Assembly (NCBI RefSeq): GCF_042664795.1
Contig: NZ_JBHTBN010000002.1
Coordinates: 1-64,000 of the forward strand
DNA from: Jejudonia soesokkakensis
Lineage (GTDB): Bacteria; Bacteroidota; Bacteroidia; Flavobacteriales; Flavobacteriaceae
Direction: 5' to 3'
DNA: 64,000 nt
Positions 42,304-49,971 of the stretch are shown piece after piece. The notes beneath the pieces were generated by a model, which made no database searches, was not told where the DNA came from, and worked only from the letters and a program-made list of their open reading frames with translations. Each line of letters starts with the position of its first letter. Position 1 is the stretch's first letter. Both the position numbers and the translations under genes were made by a program.

Positions 42304-43485
42304 ATGAGAAAACAATATCAATATTCAGTTAATACGAGACTTTGTTTTTTGGTCTTTTTCAGTTTTAGTTTATCCATTTTAGGTGTAAATGCTCAAAACT
42401 ATTATTTTCCAGAGCGAAATGTAGTATGGCAAAACAAATCACCTGAAGAATACAACATTGATTCAGCAAAACTCGCAGCAGCCGTTGATTTTGCAAAGGA
42501 AAACGAATATTCGGGCTCTAAAGACCTACGAATTGCCATACTCGAAGGATTTGCCAGTGAACCATTTCATGAAATTCTGGGACCTACCAAAAAGCGAGGA
42601 GGTCCTGCTGGGATGATTTTAAAGAATGGGTATATTATTGCACAATGGGGGGATATTAAACAAGTGGATATGACCTTTAGTGTGACTAAAAGTTATTTGT
42701 CCACTATAGCGGGCTTGGCAGTTGATGACCATTTAATTGCCAATGTAACCGATAAAGTTAGTCAGTATCTCTGGGATGGTTCTTTTCAAGGCGCACATAA
42801 TAGTAAAATAACTTGGGATCATTTGCTTACACAGTCTTCGGACTGGAGTGGAACATTATGGGGCGGACATGATTGGGCAGACAGACCACCTCGGGAAGGA
42901 ACAATTGATGATTGGAAAAACAGAACTTTGAAAGAGCCAGGAACTAACTTTGAATATAATGATGTACGGGTTAACTTACTGGCGTATGCGCTTCTTCAAG
43001 TGTTTAGAAAGCCATTACCAGTTATTTTAAAGGATAAAATTATGGATCCAATTGGGGCTTCAACTACTTGGAGATGGCATGGTTATGATAATGCTTGGGT
43101 CAATATTGACGGACTTAACATGCAGTCGGTAACTGGAGGAGGGCACTCTGGAGGCGGATTATTTATTTCTACCGAAGATCATGCCCGATTTGGATTGCTA
43201 TTTTTAAACAACGGAAAGTGGAATGATTCCCAGTTAATTTCAGAAAAATGGATTGAAAAAGCAATTACTCCATCTAATGCTAATGTAAATTACGGATACA
43301 TGTGGTGGCTTAATGAAAATGGACCTCGCCATTGGGAAGAAATTTCAGAAACCGTATACTATGCTGCAGGATTTGGCGGAAATTATATTGTCATAGACAA
43401 AGAAAAAGACCTAGTTGTTATTACACGTTGGCTAGAACCAAGCAAAATAGAAGAGTTTTTAAACATTTTGTATCAATCACTGTAA
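42304..43485 (+). CDS. Exported serine hydrolase (beta-lactamase class C family)
   Basis: A 393-aa protein with a signal peptide (residues about 12-30, ending GVNAQ). Class C/penicillin-binding-like motifs: S126-V-T-K129 (SxxK nucleophile and base), Y218-N-D220 (in place of YxN) and HSGGG from H281. The family includes esterases, D-aminopeptidases and beta-lactamases; the YND form and a conserved WRWHGY point to an uncharacterised esterase-like branch. The orphan riboswitch lies just downstream. Confidence 0.86.
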   Translation: MRKQYQYSVNTRLCFLVFFSFSLSILGVNAQNYYFPERNVVWQNKSPEEYNIDSAKLAAAVDFAKENEYSGSKDLRIAILEGFASEPFHEILGPTKKRGGPAGMILKNGYIIAQWGDIKQVDMTFSVTKSYLSTIAGLAVDDHLIANVTDKVSQYLWDGSFQGAHNSKITWDHLLTQSSDWSGTLWGGHDWADRPPREGTIDDWKNRTLKEPGTNFEYNDVRVNLLAYALLQVFRKPLPVILKDKIMDPIGASTTWRWHGYDNAWVNIDGLNMQSVTGGGHSGGGLFISTEDHARFGLLFLNNGKWNDSQLISEKWIEKAITPSNANVNYGYMWWLNENGPRHWEEISETVYYAAGFGGNYIVIDKEKDLVVITRWLEPSKIEEFLNILYQSL

Positions 43486-43521
43486 TTCGTAAATTTAAAT
43501 GTTAAATTTTTATCAATGCTG

Positions 43522-43551
43522 TTGAAAATTAAATAAAGTATCGTATATTTA
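43522..43551 (+). promoter_or_regulatory. Promoter of the TPP riboswitch RNA
   Basis: TTG (43522-43524), 19-nt spacer, TATATTTA (43544-43551; last base differs from the G consensus). Initiation would be near 43557, at the first base of aptamer helix P1. Confidence 0.55.
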
Positions 43552-43557
43552 TTCAAC

Positions 43558-43641
43558 TATTATATCGGGGTGCTTAAGTTAAACAGCTGAGAAAATACCC
43601 GTTGTACTTCGTAGGATAATGCCAACTGAAGAAATATAATA
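43558..43641 (+). promoter_or_regulatory. TPP riboswitch aptamer (thi-box), orphan
   Basis: P1 is TATTATAT (43558-43565) with ATATAATA (43634-43641). Inside are the conserved blocks in order: GGGGTGC (43567-43573), CTGAGA (43587-43592), ACCC pairing with GGGT (43597-43600), and GGATAATGCC (43614-43623), with CTTC/GAAG (43607-43610, 43628-43631) as the second arm helix. The 3' GGGA is replaced by GAAGAAA, the main departure from the consensus. Such aptamers bind thiamine pyrophosphate and control thiamine genes. Here the next gene, prfB, runs the opposite way and the next same-strand gene is 1.3 kb on and is a metalloprotease. Confidence 0.85.
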
Positions 43642-43643
43642 TG

Positions 43644-43687
43644 CAAAGGGAATCAAAACTTCAAACGTTTTATTCCCTTTGTTTTTT
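43644..43687 (+). terminator. Terminator of the riboswitch expression platform
   Basis: CAAAGGGAAT and AAAAC pair with GTTTT and ATTCCCTTTG (one bulged C), followed by six T (43682-43687). It starts 2 nt after P1 of the aptamer, the normal arrangement for termination control. Confidence 0.88.
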
Positions 43688-43700
43688 ATACTAATTTGAT

Positions 43701-44808
43701 CTACAATTCATCCTTTACTTCTTTCTGTCCGGTCATCATCAAATACGCTTTTAAGAACTCATCAATATAGCCATCAAGAATAGCATCTGTATTGCCACTT
43801 TCATGACCTGTTCGAACATCTTTCACTAATTTATAAGGATGCAACACATAATTACGAATTTGCGACCCCCATTCGATCGCCATTTTGTTTCCTTCAATTT
43901 CGGCTCGTTGTGCTTGTTGTTTTCTGAGTTCTATCTCATATAATTGAGACTTCAACATTTGCATCGCTTTTTCGCGGTTTTCAAGCTGCGATCGGGTTTC
44001 AGAATTATGGATTACAATCCCAGAAGGTTTATGAGTTAAGATCGCTTTTGTTTCTACTTTGTTTACGTTCTGTCCACCCGCACCAGAACTCCGTGCAAAA
44101 TCCCAAGAAATATCTGCCGGATTAATGTCAATTTCAATCGTATCGTCTGCTAGGGGATATACATACACACTTGCAAAACTTGTGTGCCGTTTCGCATTAC
44201 TGTCAAAAGGAGATATACGTACTAGTCTGTGAACCCCATTTTCACTTTTTAACCAACCAAAGGCAAATTCACCTTCAATTTCTAAAGTTACGGTTTTAAT
44301 ACCTGCTACATCACCAGCTTGGTAGTTAAGTTCTTTTACTTTGAAATCATTTTTTTCTGCCCACATTAAATACATACGCATCAGCATGTTTGCCCAGTCA
44401 CAACTTTCGGTACCACCGGCACCTGCTGTAATTTGGAGTACTGCGCTCATGTCGTCACCTTCTTCGCTTAACATGTTTCGAAACTCTAAGGCTTCAATAA
44501 CTTCAAGTGCTTTACCGTAACGGATTTCTACATTTTCTGCTTCGCCTTCGCCTTCTTTAAAAAATTCAAAAATAACTTCGGCGTCTTCGGTGAGGGTAAT
44601 GGCTTGTTCATAATCTTCGACCCATTTTTTTTTATTACGCAGTTGCTTCATAAAAGCTTCCGCTTCCTGCGGATTGTTCCAAAAATTTGGGTCAAAGGTT
44701 TTTTCTTCGTCGTTTGAAATTGCAATACGTTTACCAGCAATGTCAAAGATATTGCCTTAACGCATCTAGACGAGAGCGAAGGTCTTGGAGTTGGTCTTGT
44801 GTAATCAA
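43701..44808 (-). CDS. prfB: Peptide chain release factor 2, with programmed +1 frameshift
   Basis: RF2 reads UGA and UAA stop codons. The gene has two frames. The first starts at TTG 44808 (an in-frame TGA lies upstream and no ATG exists before the shift site), encodes MITQDQL through ALRQYL (21 codons) and reaches TGA at 44745-44743 in the context AGG CAA TAT CTT TGA C. Skipping one T (44745) enters the second frame at GAC 44744, giving DIAGKRIAIS and the rest, 368 aa in all. RF2 hallmarks: the SPF stop-recognition tripeptide (RISPFDSNAKRH) and the GGQ peptidyl-hydrolysis motif (SSGAGGQNVNKVET). RF2 makes itself scarce or plentiful through this UGA-dependent shift. Confidence 0.95.
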
Positions 44809-44938
44809 GGTGTGAAATTTTCAGTAAAAATAAAACTTATGATTTTCAGAAAAAAGAAAAAAGAACAGGGAAGTGTAAAATTAAATGCATTCTGCTTATT
44901 TTTATCGCTTTACTTATCCAGATTAAAAAGCATTGCTT

Positions 44939-47347
44939 ATGAAATATATAGTACAAATTTATTTATTATGCTTCGGAACGTTCCTCTGTAACGCCCAATT
45001 TCTGGAAAAAAAAGAAGACCTTAAAAAACAGGATGGATTTTTTAGTTTTTACTATTCTGAAAGTGACGATGAACTCTATCTCGAAGTGCCTGCTGAAAGA
45101 GTTGATGAAGAATTTCTCTACGTTCATTCGCTTCGAACGGGCTTAGGAAGTAATGATATTGGCCTGGATAGGGGTCAGCTGGGCGATCAGGCAGTTGTAA
45201 AGTTTATTAAAAGTGGTAATAAGTTGTTACTTCTTCAACCCAATCTTAAGTTTAGGGCAGACACAGATAATCCCCTCGAAAAAAAATCGATTACTGAAGC
45301 TTTTGCGAAATCGGTACTCTTTGGCTTTGAAATTAAAGAAATAAAAGACGGAAACCATATTATAGATTTGACTCCTTTTCTATTATTAGATGCTCATAAT
45401 GTAGCCGAGAGATTGAAATCACGAAACGAAGGTACTTACAAACTAGATAAATCTCGAAATACGCTTTGGATGGAGCGTACCAAATCTTTTCCTAAAAACA
45501 CAGAGTTTGAAGCACTACTCACTTTTGTAGGAGAACCTAAGGGCAGAAATATTCGAAGTGTGGCTCCAGATGCAGCTTCACTTTCGGTAATTCAACATCA
45601 TAGTTTTGTAGAATTGCCAGACAATAAGTATCGTCCAAGAGGTTTTGATACCCGCAGTGGTTCTTTTTCCATAGACTATCAGGATTACAGCACGCCTATC
45701 TGGGAACCTCTTACCAAGCGATTCATTACACGTCACCGATTGGAAAAGAAAAATCCAATGGCGGTTACAAGCGAAGCTAAAGAACCTATTATCTACTACC
45801 TTGACCCTGGAACTCCAGAGCCAGTTCGCTCAGCATTATTGGAAGGAGCTCGCTGGTGGAATGAGGCATACGAAGCCATTGGATATATCAATGCTTTTCA
45901 AGTAAAATTGTTACCAGCAGATGCAGACCCTATGGACGTACGCTACAATGTGATTCAATGGGTACATCGCAGTACGCGTGGCTGGAGTTATGGAGGCAGT
46001 GTGATCGATCCGCGAACGGGTGAGATTATTAAAGGGCATGTAAGTTTAGGAAGTTTGCGTATCCGTCAGGATTTTATGATCGCACAAGCATTGATGAATA
46101 AACCTTTTGCCGAACGTGATGATAACTATCAGCCTATGTTGGAAATGGCGTTAGCTCGAATTCGACAATTAAGTGCGCATGAAGTGGGACATACGTTAGG
46201 TTTTGCACATAATTTTGCTGCTAGTACTAATGCCAGAGCCAGTGTAATGGATTATCCGCACCCGACGCTAACTCTGAAAAATAATGAAGTTGATTTTAGC
46301 AATGCGTATGCGACTGGAATAGGGGATTGGGATAAGGTAACAGTAGCGTATAGTTATAGTGATATCCCCGAAGGAACTAACGAAACTTCCTATTTAAATG
46401 GAATATTAACAGCGGCTTCGGAAAGAGGATTGCGGTATATTAGCGATCCAGATGCTAGAGCAAGTGGCGGCGCACATACAAAAGCCCATTTATGGGACAA
46501 TGGAGCAAATGCTGCGGAAGAATTAAAGGATGTTTTAAAGCTTCGGGAGGTTGCTATGGCTAATTTTTCTGAAGACAACATTCGTACAGGAGAGCCCTAT
46601 ACGGTATTAGAAGATGTATTTGTGCCTTTGTATTTTTACCATCGCTTTCAAACAGAGGCTACAGTTAAATTAATTGGCGGCTTGGATTACAATTATGCGG
46701 TAAAGGGAGACGGACAGATTATCCAACAAACCCTTCCGAAGAAACAACAGGAAGAAGCATTGAAGGCTATTTTATTGACATTAGAACCTACTACTTTAGC
46801 TATTTCAGAGACCACATTGGCTTTATTTCCGCCGAGAGCGTACGGCTATAACAGAAGCAGAGAATCCTTTAAAAGTGATACAGGTGTTACTTTTGATGCC
46901 TTGGGCGCTGCTGCTACGGCTAGTGATATGACCTTAGGCCTGTTGCTACACCCTCAAAGAGCCAATAGATTGGTGCAACAAAAAGCATTAGCTCCTAAAA
47001 ACATAGGACTTTCAGAGGTTTTGAGTGAGTTAAAATCCAGCGTATTTGCTTCAGAAAATGAAAATGAATATTATCGGGAAATTAGACAGACCATTCAGTT
47101 TGAAATGGTGCAGCATTTAATTAACTTAGTCGCAAGTCCGCAAAGCATTCCGCAGACAAAAGCGATTGTCAATAAAATATTGGATTCTCTTGTAAAAGAA
47201 TTGAATGAGAACAAAAGTGTTTTTGCAGAACAATTGCTTCGTGAGATTAAAATGTACAGAGAAAAACCAGAAAATTTTAAAATTCAAAATCCTCCTGAAA
47301 TTCCAGATGGAAGTCCGATAGGGAGTTTTGAATGTTTCAGAAATTAA
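44939..47347 (+). CDS. Exported zinc-dependent metalloprotease (DUF5117/DUF5118 type)
   Basis: An 802-aa protein with a signal peptide ending CNAQ. The zinc site is HEVGHTLGFAHN (H414, E415, H418, H424), the extended HExxHxxGxxH form. The N-terminal part (EVPAERVDEEFLYVHSLRTGLGS; FIKSGNKLLLLQPNLKFRA) and GWSYGGSVIDPRTGEI are typical of large Bacteroidetes metalloproteases of this type, whose substrates are unknown. The ATG at 44939 begins the signal peptide. The next two genes follow within 12 and 4 nt. Confidence 0.9.
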   Translation: MKYIVQIYLLCFGTFLCNAQFLEKKEDLKKQDGFFSFYYSESDDELYLEVPAERVDEEFLYVHSLRTGLGSNDIGLDRGQLGDQAVVKFIKSGNKLLLLQPNLKFRADTDNPLEKKSITEAFAKSVLFGFEIKEIKDGNHIIDLTPFLLLDAHNVAERLKSRNEGTYKLDKSRNTLWMERTKSFPKNTEFEALLTFVGEPKGRNIRSVAPDAASLSVIQHHSFVELPDNKYRPRGFDTRSGSFSIDYQDYSTPIWEPLTKRFITRHRLEKKNPMAVTSEAKEPIIYYLDPGTPEPVRSALLEGARWWNEAYEAIGYINAFQVKLLPADADPMDVRYNVIQWVHRSTRGWSYGGSVIDPRTGEIIKGHVSLGSLRIRQDFMIAQALMNKPFAERDDNYQPMLEMALARIRQLSAHEVGHTLGFAHNFAASTNARASVMDYPHPTLTLKNNEVDFSNAYATGIGDWDKVTVAYSYSDIPEGTNETSYLNGILTAASERGLRYISDPDARASGGAHTKAHLWDNGANAAEELKDVLKLREVAMANFSEDNIRTGEPYTVLEDVFVPLYFYHRFQTEATVKLIGGLDYNYAVKGDGQIIQQTLPKKQQEEALKAILLTLEPTTLAISETTLALFPPRAYGYNRSRESFKSDTGVTFDALGAAATASDMTLGLLLHPQRANRLVQQKALAPKNIGLSEVLSELKSSVFASENENEYYREIRQTIQFEMVQHLINLVASPQSIPQTKAIVNKILDSLVKELNENKSVFAEQLLREIKMYREKPENFKIQNPPEIPDGSPIGSFECFRN

Positions 47348-47358
47348 AACAGATAAAA

Positions 47359-47982
47359 ATGAAAAAAATACTATTGGCATTCGTAATGCTAGGTGCCGCA
47401 ACAAGTTTTGCTCAAAACGATAAACAGGCCGTACAAAGTATGGTTGACACGTTCACTTCGGCTTTAGAAGAACGAGAAATATTTACGTACCTAACCACTA
47501 CAAGGTATTGCGATGGTAATATTCAAATGATCAAAATGCCTAATGGACGTATGTGTGCCAGTAAGGGTACTTTTTATGAAACCTATATTTTTTGGCAGGA
47601 GGAAGGAAAAAGCTATGGAAAGAAAATTGATAACTGTGGTATGTTTGGTTCCATAGAATTGCCAGATAGTGAAGTCTATGATTATTTTACAACTCATTTT
47701 GAAGCTATTAGGTCAAATCCAGTTAAAGGGTATGAAATTGCTCAAAAAGAAACTGGACCTTTGCAACGAACCGAAATTAACAATTGTCATAAGTCATTTA
47801 CGCTAAGTAATACTGACGATACATTTTCTCAAAAATTCAATCCGTTTGATCTTACAAACGATGCAGTAGAGGCAAATATACATTATGAATACAATCAAAA
47901 ATTAAAGATTGTGCACTTGGATTCATTACTGGACACTGCGATTAAGCAAATAGAGGGAAGTGCTAATTTTATCCGTATTTAA
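47359..47982 (+). CDS. Exported protein of unknown function
   Basis: A 207-aa protein with a signal peptide (ILLAFVMLGAATSFAQ). The mature part begins with KQAVQSMVDTFTSALEEREI, similar in feel to SnoaL/NTF2-like starts, and has four Cys residues (RYCDG, RMCASK, DNCGMFG, NNCHK) that may form disulfides. No family is certain. It lies between the metalloprotease and threonine aldolase genes and is likely cotranscribed. Confidence 0.68.
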   Translation: MKKILLAFVMLGAATSFAQNDKQAVQSMVDTFTSALEEREIFTYLTTTRYCDGNIQMIKMPNGRMCASKGTFYETYIFWQEEGKSYGKKIDNCGMFGSIELPDSEVYDYFTTHFEAIRSNPVKGYEIAQKETGPLQRTEINNCHKSFTLSNTDDTFSQKFNPFDLTNDAVEANIHYEYNQKLKIVHLDSLLDTAIKQIEGSANFIRI

Positions 47983-47985
47983 TCT

Positions 47986-49011
47986 ATGATTATAGACTTA
48001 CGAAGTGATACAGTAACAAAACCCGGCACAGGTATGATGCGTGCTATTTTGAGTGCAGAAACTGGCGACGATGTATATAAAGAAGACCCAACGGTTAATA
48101 AACTAGAAGCATATTTAGCGACACTTTTTGGAATGGATGAAGCCTTATTTTTTCCTACTGGAAGTATGGCAAATCAAGCAGCAATTAAGTTACATACGCA
48201 ACCTGGAGAACAACTCATTTGCGATAAATGGGCGCATGTATATAATTATGAAGGCGGTGGTGTTTCATTTAACAGTGGTGTTTCCTGCAAGTTGGTAGAT
48301 GGGGTTAGGGGTATGATTACTGCAGCCCAAGTAGAAGAGAATATCAATCCGCCAGACTTTTACCACAGTCCGTTGACAAGCTTGGTATGTCTTGAAAATA
48401 CAACCAACAAAGGAGGAGGTGCATGTTACGATTTTTCAGAAATAAAAAAAATCAAAGCGGTTTGTGATATGCACGGCTTAGGATTGCATCTGGATGGAGC
48501 TCGTTTAATGAATGCGATTGTCGCAAAAAAAGAATCTCCTTTAGCCTACGGAAAGGTTTTCGATACAATCACAGTCTGTCTTAGTAAAGGACTGGGGACC
48601 CCGCTGGGAACTGTTTTATTAGGTACTAAGGAACTCATGAAAAATGCCATACGGATTCGAAAAGTATTAGGAGGGGGCATGCGACAGATAGGATATATGG
48701 CTGCTGCTGGTTTGTATGCTATGGAAAATAATGTGATGCGACTTGCGCACGATCATACAAAAGCTTCAGAAATAGCTATGGTGTTAAAGAAGCAGGAATA
48801 TGTCTTAAAAATTGAACCTACCGAAACCAATATTGTAATCTTTTATCTAGCTGAAGGTCTTTCTGAAGAAAAATTTATGAGTGATCTGGAAAAAGAAGGC
48901 ATTCGAATTAGCAATATGGGACAAGGTAAATTGCGGATTGTTACTCATCTTGACTATACCCAGCAAATGCACAAAAAAGTGCTGGAATACCTAGCAGCAT
49001 ATAAGAAATAA
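47986..49011 (+). CDS. ltaE: Low-specificity L-threonine aldolase
   Basis: A 341-aa fold-type I PLP enzyme that splits threonine or allo-threonine into glycine and acetaldehyde. Blocks: DLRSDTVTKPGTGM, GDDVYKEDPTVN, FFPTGSMANQAAI, LHLDGARLMNA and the PLP lysine K201 in CLSKGLGTPLG, followed by GGGMRQIGYMAAAG. The usual length. A terminator follows. Confidence 0.94.
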   Translation: MIIDLRSDTVTKPGTGMMRAILSAETGDDVYKEDPTVNKLEAYLATLFGMDEALFFPTGSMANQAAIKLHTQPGEQLICDKWAHVYNYEGGGVSFNSGVSCKLVDGVRGMITAAQVEENINPPDFYHSPLTSLVCLENTTNKGGGACYDFSEIKKIKAVCDMHGLGLHLDGARLMNAIVAKKESPLAYGKVFDTITVCLSKGLGTPLGTVLLGTKELMKNAIRIRKVLGGGMRQIGYMAAAGLYAMENNVMRLAHDHTKASEIAMVLKKQEYVLKIEPTETNIVIFYLAEGLSEEKFMSDLEKEGIRISNMGQGKLRIVTHLDYTQQMHKKVLEYLAAYKK

Positions 49012-49012
49012 A

Positions 49013-49037
49013 AAAAGCTCCAAGTAAGGAGCTTTTA
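49013..49037 (+). terminator. Terminator after ltaE
   Basis: AAAAGCTCC pairs with GGAGCTTTT around AAGTAA, right after the stop codon; a short tail TTTTAT. Confidence 0.8.
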
Positions 49038-49056
49038 TAAAATGTAAGATGTTACA

Positions 49057-49374
49057 TTAAATTTCTTTGATTTCAGCTCCTGGAGCATTTTTTCTTACCG
49101 ATTCGATACCGTTATTCATACCACTTTCTGCGGCATACATTTGGCTACTTCCTACTATTTGACCATTAGTTGATTTAAGGTTAAAATGAAATTTTCCATT
49201 TTTTGCAGTTTTTCTTTCGAATAGGTTTTCATTACTACAATTTTTCTGTACGGAAGCAATTCCATTTTTTGCAGAAGCTTTTGAATTATACATTTCGCTT
49301 GAAAGGATTACTTGTCCATTTCCAGCTTTTAAAACAAAATGATACTGCTCTCCTTTTTTCTTTAATTCAAACAT
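49057..49374 (-). CDS. YegP-family (DUF1508) tandem-repeat protein
   Basis: A 105-aa protein of two DUF1508 repeats (residues about 8-50 and 58-102): QYHFVLKAGNGQVILSSEMY and KFHFNLKSTNGQIVGSSQMY with KNGIASVQKN / NNGIESVRKN. The compact fold is shared by YegP; its function is not established. It stands alone. Confidence 0.9.
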   Translation of the reverse strand: MFELKKKGEQYHFVLKAGNGQVILSSEMYNSKASAKNGIASVQKNCSNENLFERKTAKNGKFHFNLKSTNGQIVGSSQMYAAESGMNNGIESVRKNAPGAEIKEI

Positions 49375-49582
49375 ATTTTTTAGTTTAAGAGTTAGACTTG
49401 TGATTATTAAGTGTTAAATATCGTCAAAAAAAATTAAGTTTTAAATTATTTTAGGAGTGGATTTCTTTAAATGTGTCAATTTTTACACAAAAAGTGTACA
49501 TAAATAAAATATTCGTTTGCAATAGTATAAAGGTATTAGCCATTGTCAAATTTCTGGACAAATGCCTACCGCTATTCGTAAT

Positions 49583-49906
49583 TTATTTAAATAGATCCAT
49601 ACCCGGAATGTTAGGCATTCCTTCTTTGGCCACAGCACCAAGTTCGGCTTCATTAACTTCTGTCGCTTTAGTTATTGCCTTATTTAGTGTTAGTACAAGA
49701 TAGTCTTCCAATTGTTCCTTGTCTTGTAGTAGCTCTTCAGAAACAGCAATATTCTTAATTTGTCTGTTAGCCGTTAACGTAACTTTTAAGAGTCCGTCAT
49801 TACTGCTTTCATCAATTAAAACTGTATCAAGACGTTTTTTTGTGGCTTCTACTTTTTCCTGGGTTTCTTTTAATTTACCCATCATTCCCATAAGATCTCC
49901 AAACAT
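49583..49906 (-). CDS. YbaB/EbfC nucleoid-associated protein
   Basis: A 107-aa protein: MFGDLMGMMGKLKETQEKVEATKKRL, then a strand region (GLLKVTLTANRQIKNIAVSEELL) and ALTKATEVNEAELG-like helix. YbaB/EbfC dimers bind DNA and often sit beside recR and dnaX, which are not here. Divergent from the S9 peptidase gene with a shared 65-bp region. Confidence 0.9.
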   Translation of the reverse strand: MFGDLMGMMGKLKETQEKVEATKKRLDTVLIDESSNDGLLKVTLTANRQIKNIAVSEELLQDKEQLEDYLVLTLNKAITKATEVNEAELGAVAKEGMPNIPGMDLFK

Positions 49907-49929
49907 ATATTTAATATTTAAATGTGCTA

Positions 49930-49937
49930 CAAATTTA
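49930..49937 (-). promoter_or_regulatory. -7 box of the YbaB gene
   Basis: Minus-strand TAAATTTG (49937-49930) fits TAnnTTTG and lies 23 nt before the ATG at 49906. Confidence 0.5.
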
Positions 49938-49971
49938 CTACTTTGCGATGATAACAGTCAACCTTTTCTTT

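Noticed and set aside
43701..44651. prfB as a truncated gene lacking its N-terminus
   Set aside because: The missing N-terminus is present in the other frame with the classic CTT TGA C shift site, so the gene is complete.
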